A stretch of 64,000 bases of DNA, from contig NZ_AXZL01000053.1 in the NCBI RefSeq assembly GCF_000485795.1, positions 1 to 64,000 of the forward strand, given 5' to 3'. Each line of letters opens with the position of its first letter. Within the stretch, counting starts at the first letter, position 1. The notes below the pieces were generated by a model, which saw nothing but the letters and a program-made list of their open reading frames with translations, was not told the DNA's origin and did no database searches. The translations under genes were made by a program, and so were the position numbers. Shown here piece after piece: positions 30,236 through 39,914 of this stretch. This DNA comes from Shewanella decolorationis S12. GTDB taxonomy: Bacteria; Pseudomonadota; Gammaproteobacteria; Enterobacterales; Shewanellaceae.

Positions 30236-30883
30236 ATGGAGCTTTTCTATCATCCGTTATCGCGATATTCACAGAAGGTGCTAATCGCTCTCTATGAGAA
30301 ACAAGCTAACTTCTATCCGCGGATCACCGATCTGCGCGACCCATTTGCTCGCCAAACATTCCAACAATTTTATCCACCCGCAAAATTGCCACTGCTTAAG
30401 ACCCAAGAAGGCCAACTCATCCCCGAATCCAGCATTATTATCGAATATTTAGATAGGCATTTTAGCAACAGCACAGAGCTGCTACCCGCAGAGCCAGAAC
30501 GCAACTTAGCAGTACGCTTATTTGATCGCATTATTGATAACGATATCAATAACCCACTATTTCAATTAGAAAAGTTGAAGATTTTGCCCGAAGGCAATGA
30601 ATTTGAAATCAAGCAAATAGAAAAGCAGATGTTTATCCAATTTCAGCGCTTGGATGCCCACCTTAGCCAAAATCACTGGGTGTGTGGTGATAGTTTTACC
30701 TTGGCCGATTGCGCACTTATCCCCTGTTTAAGCTACAGTTTTGCCCACTTAAACCTGCTAGATTTAGATGAACTCGTGCGTTACTGGCAGCAGGCACAAC
30801 TGCGCGGCGCCTGGATGCTAGTGCTGGAAGAAGTACTGCTCGCCGAAATGGAGGAATACACAGGTATCAGGAGTATTCCCTAA
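30236..30883 (+). CDS. Glutathione S-transferase family protein
   Basis: I chose the ATG at 30236 (215 residues), which opens with the standard MELFYHPLSRYSQKVLIAL; a GTG at 30215 would add seven residues. The N-terminal thioredoxin-like half carries PPAKLPLL and the glutathione-binding ESSIIIEYLD. The C-terminal helical half has the N-capping box FTLADCALIP. The active residue is probably Ser near SRYSQK. The substrate is not predictable. Confidence 0.88.
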   Translation: MELFYHPLSRYSQKVLIALYEKQANFYPRITDLRDPFARQTFQQFYPPAKLPLLKTQEGQLIPESSIIIEYLDRHFSNSTELLPAEPERNLAVRLFDRIIDNDINNPLFQLEKLKILPEGNEFEIKQIEKQMFIQFQRLDAHLSQNHWVCGDSFTLADCALIPCLSYSFAHLNLLDLDELVRYWQQAQLRGAWMLVLEEVLLAEMEEYTGIRSIP

Positions 30884-30897
30884 CGCCAACACAACGA

Positions 30898-31428
30898 CTA
30901 AAGGTTGCGTTCTTTTTTCAACTGTAAAAACGCTTTCCATTTAACCACTTCAGGCGGCAACTCAGGAGCCGGATCGGTATAACCCGCCTCTTTAACCAAC
31001 ACATCCAGCGGGACTTGCTTACCTTTACAAACAAACACACCACGCACATGCACTATACAGTGCAAACCGCGCTCGCTCACAAAGCGTTGTTCAATATAAA
31101 AATATTTCTCATCCCAGCCCACGACCTTGGTTTCAATCTCAAACTTTTTCAGGGGCTTGATATCGCGGATATAGGTAAATTCGGCGGCGTTAACAATTGG
31201 CATCCACTTCAATTTGAGGAAACGCTTTAACAGCCCCATTTCGGCCAACATATAGGTACGCGCCAGATCCATAAACGCCGGATAGCGGGAGTTGGTCAGG
31301 TGGAAGTTGATATCGCAATCGCTAGGTAATGCCCGGTAAGTAATGCGGCTTGTGCCCAAAAAATCAATCTTACGGCAGTGACGTGTGCGCCAAAACAACA
31401 ACCAAAACAAACGGAAATACAGATTCAT
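30898..31428 (-). CDS. Acyl-CoA thioesterase-like hotdog protein
   Basis: The protein has 176 residues. A hydrophobic N-terminal helix (LYFRLFWLLFW) may anchor it to the membrane. The hotdog core contains DCDINFHLTNSRYPAFMDLAR, the 4HBT-type signature with an acidic/Asn motif, followed by strands around FEIETKVVGWDEKYFYIEQRF. It resembles the THEM6/4HBT thioesterase branch. The natural acyl substrate is unknown. Confidence 0.8.
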   Translation of the reverse strand: MNLYFRLFWLLFWRTRHCRKIDFLGTSRITYRALPSDCDINFHLTNSRYPAFMDLARTYMLAEMGLLKRFLKLKWMPIVNAAEFTYIRDIKPLKKFEIETKVVGWDEKYFYIEQRFVSERGLHCIVHVRGVFVCKGKQVPLDVLVKEAGYTDPAPELPPEVVKWKAFLQLKKERNL

Positions 31429-31501
31429 ATGCAGTCACCCTAAAAAGAAGAGCCACAGGCTAACAGAGGTCATACCAGAGGGCAAGCGAGATCTAGCTCA
31501 C

Positions 31502-31529
31502 AAAAAAGGCGCCAAATAGCGCCTTTTTA
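31502..31529 (-). terminator. Terminator after prlC
   Basis: AAAAAGGCGC and GCGCCTTTTT pair around CAAATA. On the minus strand this gives a GC stem followed by a T-run about 30 bp after the prlC stop. Confidence 0.85.
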
Positions 31530-31556
31530 TGCTCAAGCATTCCTATTGAGTCTGGC

Positions 31557-33596
31557 TTAAGCTGCAATCCCAGAGTGGCGCAGCAGCGCATCGATACTCG
31601 GCTCGCGGCCCATAAACTGTTTGAACAAGTCCATAGGCTCGGCTGAACCGCCCATTTCGAGGATGTTGTGCAGGAAGCTACGGCCCGTGTCAGGATTGAA
31701 GATGCCTTCCTCTTCGAAGCGAGAAAACGCATCCGCCGACAGCACTTCTGCCCACTTGTAGCTGTAGTAACCCGCGGCATAACCGCCCGCAAAAATATGC
31801 GCAAAACCATGTTGGAAGCGGTTAAATGCTGGCGGAATTAGCACGGCTACCTGACGACGCACTTCATCCAAGGTCTCTTGAATACGCGCCCCTTTAGCTG
31901 GGTCAAATTCGTGGTGCAGTCTAAAATCGAACAGTGAAAACTCCAGCTGGCGTAACATCATCATGCCTGATTGGAAGTTTTTCGCCGCTAACATCTTGTC
32001 TAACATGGCTTTTGGCAAAGGCTCACCGGTTTCGTAGTGACCGGAGATCTCCGCTAAGGCTTCTTCTTGCCAGCACCAGTTTTCCATAAACTGGCTAGGC
32101 AATTCGACTGCATCCCAAGGCACACCGTTGATACCTGACACGCCTGCCACGTCGATTTTGGTCAGCATATGGTGAATGCCATGGCCAAATTCGTGGAACA
32201 GGGTCGTCACTTCATCGTGGGTGAAGAGTGCCGGTTTGCCATCCACTGGGCCATTAAAGTTACAGGTGAGATAAGCCACGGGCTTTTGCAGACCTTTAGG
32301 CGTGTGGCGACGCACTCGGCAATCATCCATCCAAGCGCCGCCGCGTTTACCTGTGCGGGCATATAGGTCTAAATAGAAGCTGCCTCTGTGCTCGCCTGTT
32401 TCGTCAAAAATATCGAAGAAACGCACGTCTTTATGCCAACGGTCGAACTCGGTTTGCTCAACAATCTTTAAGCCAAATAGGCGCGAAACAGTGTAGAACA
32501 AGCCAGAAAGCACTTTATCTTCAGGAAAGTAAGGGCGCAGCAACTCTTGAGAAATCTCATACTTATGTTGCTGTAACTTCTCGGCGTAGAAACTCAAATC
32601 CCAAGACGCCATTTCGCTCACGCCGTACTGCTCAAGCGCAAAGGCTTTTAACTCGGCTAATTCGGCCTTAGCTTGATCCTTAGAGCGCAGCGCTAATTCG
32701 TTTAAGAATGCCATCACCTGCGCAGGCGTTTCAGCCATTTTCGTCGCGAGGGATTTTTCGGCAAAGCTATCAAAGCCTAACAACTGTGCCAGCTCGTGGC
32801 GCAGCGCAAGGATTTCATCCATCAAAGGACCGTTATCAAATTCACCCGCATTCGGGCCTTGATCCGAGGCGCGCGTTACGAAGGCGCGATAACACTCTTC
32901 ACGCAGATTACGGTTTTCGCTGTAGGTCATCACAGGTAAATAGGAAGGGAAATCTAAGGTAAATAACCAACCTTCTAGTTCGCGCGCCTCGGCCATTGCT
33001 TTCGCTGCTGCCTTGGCAGAATCTGGCAAGCCAGCAAGTTCGGCCTCATCGGTAATTAACTTAGTCCACGCTTGGGTTGCATCCAGTAATTGATTGGAAA
33101 AGCCGCTGGTAAGTTCAGAAAGACGCTTAACGATTTCGCCATAACGCACTTTTTGCCCATCGTCTAAGCCGATACCCGAAAGCTCGAAGTCCCGTAAGCT
33201 GTGCTCAATCACCATCTGTTGTGCTTGGCTCAATTGGTCAAAGTCTGCCGATGCACGCAGGGATTTATAGGCCTGATACAGCCCTTGGTGTTGGCCAACG
33301 TAAGTGCCGTATTCGGATAGCAGCGGCAAACAAGCATCATGGGCGGCGCGCCATTCATCTGTGCTCACCACTGAGTTCATATGGGAGACAGGCGACCAAA
33401 TCTGGCTTAACTCGTCATCCACTTGCTCGAGCGGGGCGACTAAGTTATCCCAGGTAAAAGGCCCAGGGTTTTGCAGCACTTCATCAATCTTGGCACGACA
33501 CTGAGCAATGGCCTGCTCAACGGCAACTTGAATGTGTTCAGGTTTAATCTGGGAAAAAAGCGGTAATTTTGCGCCGTTAAGCAAAGGGTTGCTCAT
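31557..33596 (-). CDS. prlC: Oligopeptidase A
   Basis: This M3-family zinc metallopeptidase has 679 residues, the standard PrlC/OpdA length. The zinc site is HEFGHGIHHML with the third ligand Glu about 25 residues later (in VELPSQFMENW). It is a cytoplasmic enzyme that degrades oligopeptides, including signal peptides. The ATG at 33596 follows GAGGAACC. A sigma-32-like promoter lies just upstream, matching the known heat-shock control of prlC in E. coli. Confidence 0.96.
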   Translation of the reverse strand: MSNPLLNGAKLPLFSQIKPEHIQVAVEQAIAQCRAKIDEVLQNPGPFTWDNLVAPLEQVDDELSQIWSPVSHMNSVVSTDEWRAAHDACLPLLSEYGTYVGQHQGLYQAYKSLRASADFDQLSQAQQMVIEHSLRDFELSGIGLDDGQKVRYGEIVKRLSELTSGFSNQLLDATQAWTKLITDEAELAGLPDSAKAAAKAMAEARELEGWLFTLDFPSYLPVMTYSENRNLREECYRAFVTRASDQGPNAGEFDNGPLMDEILALRHELAQLLGFDSFAEKSLATKMAETPAQVMAFLNELALRSKDQAKAELAELKAFALEQYGVSEMASWDLSFYAEKLQQHKYEISQELLRPYFPEDKVLSGLFYTVSRLFGLKIVEQTEFDRWHKDVRFFDIFDETGEHRGSFYLDLYARTGKRGGAWMDDCRVRRHTPKGLQKPVAYLTCNFNGPVDGKPALFTHDEVTTLFHEFGHGIHHMLTKIDVAGVSGINGVPWDAVELPSQFMENWCWQEEALAEISGHYETGEPLPKAMLDKMLAAKNFQSGMMMLRQLEFSLFDFRLHHEFDPAKGARIQETLDEVRRQVAVLIPPAFNRFQHGFAHIFAGGYAAGYYSYKWAEVLSADAFSRFEEEGIFNPDTGRSFLHNILEMGGSAEPMDLFKQFMGREPSIDALLRHSGIAA

Positions 33597-33625
33597 AATG
33601 GTTCCTCTACAATCTGTGTAGCTAA

Positions 33626-33660
33626 TAAATAAGGGCTTATCTACTATTTATCAAGGTGAG
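33626..33660 (-). promoter_or_regulatory. Candidate sigma-32 heat-shock promoter for prlC
   Basis: On the minus strand, TCTCACCTTGAT (33650-33661) resembles the sigma-32 -35 element. Fourteen bases further, CCCTTATTTA (33626-33635) resembles the -10 element CCCCATNT. The start point would fall about 20 bp before the prlC ribosome-binding site. Confidence 0.6.
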
Positions 33661-33864
33661 AAAACCGATTGCCCCCTTCGCAGATACACCTAGCCGTATT
33701 CAACAAAGAAAAAAGCGAACAAGTTCACAATTAAGATTTACACCAAATTTACTTATTCAATCTTGACGAGCTGATCGCAAATCGAATCCATTCTCATTAA
33801 CGATCATATTCGCCTGAGTTAATATCTGCACATATTCCGCATCTTTTATCAGATTGGCTTAAAT

Positions 33865-34652
33865 ATGGCAGCTTCACTTCATCCCATCCTTAGTGCCGTC
33901 GGCGTGATTAGCGTCATTTGCTTGAGTCACCCATGCTTGGCGAACGAGAGCTTAGTGCAAACCGAAGGTGTATCAAGCGGCGTATTACCCGCAACAACCA
34001 CAGCACCTTGGGCCGCGAATCTAGACTTAGGTTGGGATAGCAAATATGTGTCCCAAGGACGTAACAATCTGGCCGAGGGCGGAATTTATTGGCTAAATGC
34101 TAGCGTTCAATACGGTAATCTCACCACCTACGCCCTAGTCGGACGCGGCGATAGCCAAGCTTATACCGAGTGGAATATTGGTCTTGAATATGCGGTAAAC
34201 CTCAGCGAACACTTAGAGGCGAATCTGGGTTATCAGCGGATTGAAGGTTATAGCAGCAGTCGCTGCCAGGATAACGAACTGTTCGCAGAATTAGCCTATA
34301 CCGCCGCCCTTGGTTAGTCCCCTCGGTAAATTATGTGTATTCCACCGAGGCTGCCGGCTATTTTGTCGAGCTGAGTCTGCACAGTTATTGGCAACTGAGT
34401 GAAAGCTTTACTCTCGCACCTTATATAACCCAAGGGCTTGATTTTAAATATCGAACAGAAGAACACAATGGCCGTAATCACCTCCAATTTGGTTTGGAGG
34501 CCAATTATGATCTGGCCGATAATATGAGTCTCAGTGGCCATATTAGCCACAGCATTGCCCAGAACGATATTGAGCAAGAAGCGGCCACCAACGGCGACTT
34601 TAGCTCGCAAGATCAAACCTATGCGGGTGTCCACTTTAATATGAGTTTCTAA
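33865..34652 (+). pseudogene. Second TorF-type porin gene, broken by a 1-base frameshift
   Basis: The first frame (33865-34317) encodes a signal peptide and the first ~145 residues of a TorF-type protein (NLDLGWDSKYVSQGRNN, YTEWNIGLEYAVNL), then stops at TAG. From about 34308 a second frame continues with PWLVPSVNYVYSTEAAG and ends in a barrel C-terminus with terminal Phe (HFNMSF, stop at 34650-34652). Adding one C to the CCC at 34307-34309 joins both into one 262-residue protein, close to the 248 of the intact paralogue at 28491. The gene is either inactivated, switched by slippage or misread. Confidence 0.8.
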
Positions 34653-34747
34653 GTTTTTAAGCACGCTTCTCCGTTTGGCAAACTCTTCTCGCCCTAACTA
34701 CACTCAAGAAGTCGATGGAACGACTCAGCATGGGCGAGGAACAGGGA

Positions 34748-35263
34748 ATGTTAACTCATCATATCAAATGGCTGTCTAACGCATTTATCTTATTGATATT
34801 TTATGGCTTATTGTCATTTGCTGCCGAGCCAGAATTAGAAGCATTATCCAAACCAGCCACAACTGAGCCCCTACCTTTGGGAACCCTACTCGACAGTGAA
34901 GGGAAACCGCTCCCGATCCCGACTCAACAAAGCGCCTTAGATTACCAATCTCCCGTCATAGACACTGACAATATGCCTGCGAAAACAAATACCCATAAGG
35001 CCAAATCGACGTCATCGAAAAAGAAAAAGCAGAGCCGCAAACAACAACTCGCCAGCCGAGAGAAAGTCGCTAACAACCCCAGTTGTCGTTGGCTCAATGC
35101 CCGCATGTCACAACTCGAAACCCAGATTGGCACTCGCCCCGACAAAGCCGCGAGCTATCAGACCGATGAGCTCAGTGCCCGTCAGCAGGAATGGCAATGT
35201 CTCAAATGCGGCGCCGAAGGGCCAAACCAAGACGATCACTATCGCTGCCAATATCGCCGTTAA
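34748..35263 (+). CDS. Hypothetical secreted basic protein, 171 aa
   Basis: I do not recognise the family. The start chosen is the ATG at 34748 with AGGGA directly upstream; it gives a signal peptide (WLSNAFILLIFYGLLSFAAEPE). A Pro/Thr-rich linker carries a DSEGKPLPIP segment. A strongly basic run follows (SSKKKKQSRKQQ). The C-terminal third has four Cys (SCRWLNARMSQLE, CLKCG, RCQYRR), probably disulfide-bonded. The Cys-containing C-terminal part may be the folded domain. It stands alone between the porin pseudogene and gor. Confidence 0.65.
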   Translation: MLTHHIKWLSNAFILLIFYGLLSFAAEPELEALSKPATTEPLPLGTLLDSEGKPLPIPTQQSALDYQSPVIDTDNMPAKTNTHKAKSTSSKKKKQSRKQQLASREKVANNPSCRWLNARMSQLETQIGTRPDKAASYQTDELSARQQEWQCLKCGAEGPNQDDHYRCQYRR

Positions 35264-35430
35264 GTTTGAGCTAACCGCCCAAAGATAAAGTAGGTGCTTT
35301 GCTGAGATTTTTGGCGACAAAACAAGGTCTATACCAAAGCAACCTAATGGGCTGGTCTGCAAACCCATTCCAACCTACAATGACCTTCTGCTAATAAGCA
35401 CCTCATTCTTAGAGTTAGACGGAGAAACTC

Positions 35431-36786
35431 ATGGCTCAACATTTTGACTATATCTGCCTAGGCGCAGGCAGCGGCGGTATCGCCTCAGCTAACCGAGCTG
35501 CCATGCGTGGCGCTAAAGTTCTACTCATCGAAGCAAAACATGTTGGCGGCACCTGCGTAAACGTGGGCTGCGTACCTAAAAAAGTCATGTGGTATGGCGC
35601 GCATATCGCCGAAGCCATGAACCTCTACGCCAAAGATTATGGATTTGATGTTTCAGTCAACAAATTCGACTGGAACACCTTAGTGAACAGCCGCGAAGCC
35701 TATATTGGTCGCATCCACGAGGCCTACGGTCGAGGTTTTACCAATAACAAAGTCACCCTGCTCAATGGCTATGGCCGTTTCGTTAATGGCAACACCATTG
35801 AAGTAAATGGCGAGCACTACACGGCTGACCATATCCTGATCGCCACCGGTGGCACGCCAACTATCCCAAACATTCCGGGTGCGGAATACGGGATTGATTC
35901 AGATGGTTTCTTCGCCCTGCGCGAACAACCTAAACGTGTCGCGGTCGTTGGTGCAGGCTATATCGCCGTCGAAGTCGCGGGTGTTTTACACGCGCTTGGC
36001 AGTGAGACTCACCTGTTTGTGCGTAAACATGCGCCGCTGCGTAACTTCGATCCTATGCTAATCGACGCCCTAGTCGATGCCATGAAGACCGAAGGTCCAA
36101 CCCTGCACACCAACAGCGTCCCACAATCTGTGGTTAAAAATGCTGACGACAGCCTGACTCTAAATCTCGAGAATGGCGAAAGCGTGACCGTCGATTGCCT
36201 GATTTGGGCCATTGGCCGCTCACCCGCGACGGGCAATATCGGCTTAGAAAACACCGATGTGCAATTGGATAGCAAAGGCTATGTGGTAACCGATGCGCAG
36301 CAAAATACCACCCACAAAGGCATTTATTGCGTGGGCGATATTATGGCAGGCGGCGTGGAACTGACTCCCGTTGCGGTTAAGGCCGGTCGCTTACTCTCTG
36401 AGCGCCTATTCAACGGCATGAGCGATGCCAAAATGGATTACAGCCAAATCCCAACCGTGGTCTTCAGCCATCCACCGATTGGCACTATGGGATTAACCGA
36501 GCCAGAAGCCCGCGCGCAATATGGTGATGATAATGTGAAGGTTTACACCTCTGGCTTTACCTCAATGTATACCGCCGTCACTAGCCACCGTCAGGCCTGT
36601 AAAATGAAGCTGGTCTGCGCGGGTAAAGAAGAGAAAGTCGTGGGTATTCATGGCATTGGTTTTGGTATGGACGAGATCCTTCAAGGATTTGGCGTCGCCA
36701 TGAAAATGGGCGCCACCAAAGCTGATTTCGATGCCGTTGTCGCCATCCACCCCACTGGTGCTGAGGAATTTGTGACTATGCGCTAA
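35431..36786 (+). CDS. gor: Glutathione-disulfide reductase
   Basis: This flavoprotein has 451 residues, like E. coli Gor. The FAD-binding [14 protein letters not shown] opens the protein; the redox disulfide is in [16 protein letters not shown]; the NADPH site is [15 protein letters not shown]; the closing [12 protein letters not shown] holds the catalytic His-Glu pair. It regenerates GSH with NADPH in the cytoplasm. GGAG lies 8 bases before the ATG. It appears monocistronic with its own terminator. Confidence 0.97.
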   Translation: MAQHFDYICLGAGSGGIASANRAAMRGAKVLLIEAKHVGGTCVNVGCVPKKVMWYGAHIAEAMNLYAKDYGFDVSVNKFDWNTLVNSREAYIGRIHEAYGRGFTNNKVTLLNGYGRFVNGNTIEVNGEHYTADHILIATGGTPTIPNIPGAEYGIDSDGFFALREQPKRVAVVGAGYIAVEVAGVLHALGSETHLFVRKHAPLRNFDPMLIDALVDAMKTEGPTLHTNSVPQSVVKNADDSLTLNLENGESVTVDCLIWAIGRSPATGNIGLENTDVQLDSKGYVVTDAQQNTTHKGIYCVGDIMAGGVELTPVAVKAGRLLSERLFNGMSDAKMDYSQIPTVVFSHPPIGTMGLTEPEARAQYGDDNVKVYTSGFTSMYTAVTSHRQACKMKLVCAGKEEKVVGIHGIGFGMDEILQGFGVAMKMGATKADFDAVVAIHPTGAEEFVTMR

Positions 36787-36843
36787 GCGCATGACTCAAG
36801 CCTTAAATCAGGCTCTATAGCCTGTGAATGTTGCATTTTATAG

Positions 36844-36876
36844 AAGCGGTTCTGATATTCTCAGCGCCGCTTTTTT
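36844..36876 (+). terminator. Rho-independent terminator after gor
   Basis: AAGCGG (36844-36849) pairs with CCGCTT (36867-36872), with an inner CTGA/TCAG pairing, followed by six T. Confidence 0.7.
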
Positions 36877-37032
36877 ATGTTCAACGCTAAGCCATCAAGC
36901 CTATTTATCCGCTCTCAACATCCCACTCTTTCGCCCCAATTATCGGTTAAAAGCACAGGTAAATTTATCAGTATTCAAATCAATTTCCCTTGTTTTACGC
37001 CAACCAAAAGTATGCAAATTGGGCATTTCAAC

Positions 37033-37080
37033 TTGATATTTTGCTAATAAAGATCTTATTATAGTTATAGCACTAACTAT
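37033..37080 (+). promoter_or_regulatory. Candidate promoter and operator of the putP-proBA cluster
   Basis: TTGATA (37033-37038) and TATTAT (37057-37062) with an 18-bp spacer resemble a sigma-70 promoter. Overlapping the -10 box, ATAGTTA (37061-37067) and TAACTAT (37074-37080) form a perfect 7-bp dyad with a 6-base spacer, well placed for a repressor or activator. The first start codon is 30 bp further on. Confidence 0.5.
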
Positions 37081-37110
37081 TATTCGCTTTAAATAAATCA
37101 AGGAGGCATT

Positions 37111-37287
37111 ATGTCAGCTAAGCATGCTGCAGATGAAAACCCCATCTCACAGATCATCCGTTCCACCCGGGAACGCCTTCATGGAACACTACAATATTTC
37201 TGCCTGTTCGCCATTCTAAGTACCTATCTCTTTGTCATTTTGAAACCGAGCTTCATTCAAAATAACAAAGCGTTAGGAGGAAAATAA
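37111..37287 (+). CDS. 58-aa single-pass membrane protein ahead of putP
   Basis: The ORF of 58 codons begins with ATG at 37111, preceded by an excellent AAGGAGG 4 bases upstream. Residues about 1-26 are hydrophilic (MSAKHAADENP..), 29-46 form one membrane helix (QYFCLFAILSTYLFVILK), and the end is short and basic (NNKALGGK). Its TAA is directly followed by TTG-ATG of putP, whose ribosome-binding site (TTAGGAGG) lies within this gene, so the two are translationally coupled. Paired small membrane proteins are known for some sodium/solute symporters (YhdT with PanF, DUF4212 proteins). I infer a similar accessory role; no family is recognised. Confidence 0.75.
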   Translation: MSAKHAADENPISQIIRSTRERLHGTLQYFCLFAILSTYLFVILKPSFIQNNKALGGK

Positions 37288-37290
37288 TTG

Positions 37291-38787
37291 ATGAATTCCC
37301 TCTCTTACGTTTCATTGGCAATTTACTTTATTGCCATGCTCGCTATTGGTTTGTTCGCCTATCGTAAGTCGACCGATGATGTCTCTGGTTACATTTTGGG
37401 TGGCCGCCAAGTGAGTCCGCACGTAACGGCTCTCTCGGCTGGCGCCTCGGATATGAGTGGCTGGATGCTGATGGGCCTGCCCGGCGCCATGTTCCTAGTG
37501 GGGTTTGAAACCCTGTATATCGCCCTCGGATTATTAATTGGTGCTCTAATCAATTATCTGGTTGTCGCCCCTAAATTGCGGGTCTACACCGAGGTCGCCG
37601 ATAACGCGCTGACGATTCCTGAGTTCTTCGCCAAACGCTTTGGGCAGGCCGATAACAGCATTCGCATTATTGCCGCCGCCATCATAGTGATCTTTTTCAC
37701 TCTCTATACCTCGGCGGGATTAGTCGCGGGCGGCAAGTTGTTCGAATCCGCCTTTGGACTGAACTACGATATCGGCCTAGTCGTCACCTTAGCCGTCGTG
37801 GTGTCGTACACTCTGCTGGGGGGATTTTTAGCCGTTAGCCTCACCGACTTTGTGCAAGGCTGCATTATGTTTGTCGCCTTGGTGTTAGTGCCTTTCGTGG
37901 CATATCAAGAATTTACCAGCGCAGATCGCATGATGAACTTTGCCTATCAGTCGATCCCGCATTTTACCGATGCTATGCAAAATGTGACTCTGCTAGGCTT
38001 AATTTCCAGCCTGTCGTGGGGACTCGGGTATTTCGGCCAGCCGCATATTATTGTGCGTTTTATGGCGATCCGCTCGGTCGCCGACATTAAAACCGCACGC
38101 CGCATCGGCATCAGCTGGATGACAGTAACCATTATCGGCGCCTTAGCGACGGGCTTGGTCGGTATCGCCTACGCCAATAAATTTGGCATGAAGCTCTCGG
38201 ATCCTGAAACCATCTTTATCGTGTTTTCAGAGTTACTGTTCCACCCCTTAATCAGCGGCTTCCTGCTGGCAGCGATTCTCGCGGCCATTATGAGCACGAT
38301 TTCATCGCAGCTATTAGTCTCGTCGAGTTCGCTGACCGAAGATATTTATCGCACCCTGTCGAAGAAACAAGCGAGCGAGCAAGAGATGGTAAAAATGGGT
38401 CGTTACGGGGTCGCAGGTGTTGCCATTGTCGCAACGCTATTGGCGCTTGATCGCTCTAACAGCATCCTCTCCCTTGTGAGTAATGCGTGGGCAGGCTTTG
38501 GTGCCGCTTTCGGTCCACTGGTGCTGTTTAGTTTGTATAAAGCCAATCTCACCCATAAGGCAGCGATTGCGGGGATTATTTCGGGCGCGCTCACGGTACT
38601 CTTTTGGATTTATGCCCCCGTGCTTGCCGATGGTAAGGCATTGAGTAGCTTAGTGTATGAGATGATCCCAGGCTTTGTTGTCAGCAGCACAGTGATTTAT
38701 CTGGTGAGCAAGTTCGATAACGACCCGTGCGCTAAAACCACTAAGCAGTTCCATCAGGCCGGTCGTGTATTGGCCGAGGAAAGCTAA
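37291..38787 (+). CDS. putP: Sodium/proline symporter
   Basis: This SSSF-family transporter has 498 residues from the ATG at 37291; a TTG three bases earlier is also possible. PutP features are GGRQVSPHVTALSAGASDMSGW near residue 40, the sodium-site helices, GWGLGYFGQPHI-like LSWGLGYFGQPHI, and 12-13 membrane segments. It imports proline with sodium. It lies between the 58-aa gene and proB (9 bp gap), which is unusual: putP more often stands with putA. The cluster suggests proline accumulation by both uptake and synthesis, for example under osmotic stress (inference). Confidence 0.94.
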   Translation: MNSLSYVSLAIYFIAMLAIGLFAYRKSTDDVSGYILGGRQVSPHVTALSAGASDMSGWMLMGLPGAMFLVGFETLYIALGLLIGALINYLVVAPKLRVYTEVADNALTIPEFFAKRFGQADNSIRIIAAAIIVIFFTLYTSAGLVAGGKLFESAFGLNYDIGLVVTLAVVVSYTLLGGFLAVSLTDFVQGCIMFVALVLVPFVAYQEFTSADRMMNFAYQSIPHFTDAMQNVTLLGLISSLSWGLGYFGQPHIIVRFMAIRSVADIKTARRIGISWMTVTIIGALATGLVGIAYANKFGMKLSDPETIFIVFSELLFHPLISGFLLAAILAAIMSTISSQLLVSSSSLTEDIYRTLSKKQASEQEMVKMGRYGVAGVAIVATLLALDRSNSILSLVSNAWAGFGAAFGPLVLFSLYKANLTHKAAIAGIISGALTVLFWIYAPVLADGKALSSLVYEMIPGFVVSSTVIYLVSKFDNDPCAKTTKQFHQAGRVLAEES

Positions 38788-38796
38788 GGAGGCGCA

Positions 38797-39903
38797 ATGA
38801 CAGACTCTCCCCGTAAACGTATCGTCGTCAAAGTGGGGAGCGCCTTAATCGCGCCCCACAAGCAAGGTTGCAGTAGTCATTATCTCTTGGGTATCGCGCA
38901 GTTTATTACTTATTGCCGTATCCAAGGTATCCAAGTGGTACTGGTTTCGTCCGGCTCGGTTGCCGCTGGTTGGCATCATTTTGAGGGCCAAGCTCAGCCG
39001 AGTGTTACGGTGAAAAAGGCCATGGCGGCTGCGGGTCAGGCGGATATGATGGCGACGTGGAATAAGCTATTTGATTTTCCTACCGCCCAACTGCTGCTGA
39101 CCCATGGCGACTTACGTAATCGCGAGCGTTATATCAGTATTCGAGACACGATTTTTAGCCTGCTCGAACACGGTTTAATGCCGATTATCAATGAGAATGA
39201 CGCCGTGACCGCCGACAAACTTAAGGTTGGCGATAACGATAATCTCTCGGCCATGGTGGCGGCTGCGGCCGATGCCGACACCTTAGTGATTTGCTCGGAT
39301 GTGGATGGGCTCTATGATCAAAATCCCCACGAACATCCCAATGCCAAGCTGATAAAGCAAGTCACTGAAATCAATGCCGATATCTATGCGATGGCAGGAG
39401 GCGCCAGCAGCGATGTTGGTACCGGAGGCATGCGCACTAAGATCCAAGCCGCCGAAAAAGCCATCTCCCACGGCATTGAGACCTTTATTATCAATGGCTT
39501 TAATGCCGATTCCTTTAGCCAACTGCTAAAGGGGCAAAATCCGGGCACCCTCTTTACCCCCTACGAAAAACCGATGCAGGAGCATTTGCATTGGATGACC
39601 CACACCTCGCAAGCGCAGGGTGAAGTGATCGTCGAGGATGATTTTGACCTCGCACTCGATCAGCACAGCGAGCAATTAACCAGCGATGATGTGGTTGAAG
39701 TCAAAGGGGATTTCTCAGTGGGCGACACCATTCTGGTGCGTAAAGGCGATGGCACTAAGTTGGCGAAAGCCAAATCTAACTACAGCAGTTGCCTACTGAG
39801 TTTTATTACCGAGCAGGATGATCAGGCGTTTGCCAGTGAATTCCAGCAAAAAACCGGCCCCATCATTTCCGATAAGAATATCGCCATTCTTAAATCCATT
39901 TGA
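38797..39903 (+). CDS. proB: Glutamate 5-kinase
   Basis: The protein has 368 residues and performs the first step of proline synthesis, phosphorylating glutamate. The amino-acid-kinase domain opens with RIVVKVGSALIAP and contains VSSGSVAAG, INENDAV and GTGGMRTKIQAA. A C-terminal PUA domain (about 280-360; TSDDVVEVKGDFSVGD) is present, as in enterobacterial ProB. The start lies 7 bases after AAGGAGG. Proline feedback is expected for the family. Confidence 0.97.
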   Translation: MTDSPRKRIVVKVGSALIAPHKQGCSSHYLLGIAQFITYCRIQGIQVVLVSSGSVAAGWHHFEGQAQPSVTVKKAMAAAGQADMMATWNKLFDFPTAQLLLTHGDLRNRERYISIRDTIFSLLEHGLMPIINENDAVTADKLKVGDNDNLSAMVAAAADADTLVICSDVDGLYDQNPHEHPNAKLIKQVTEINADIYAMAGGASSDVGTGGMRTKIQAAEKAISHGIETFIINGFNADSFSQLLKGQNPGTLFTPYEKPMQEHLHWMTHTSQAQGEVIVEDDFDLALDQHSEQLTSDDVVEVKGDFSVGDTILVRKGDGTKLAKAKSNYSSCLLSFITEQDDQAFASEFQQKTGPIISDKNIAILKSI

Positions 39904-39914
39904 GTGGAGAAACT

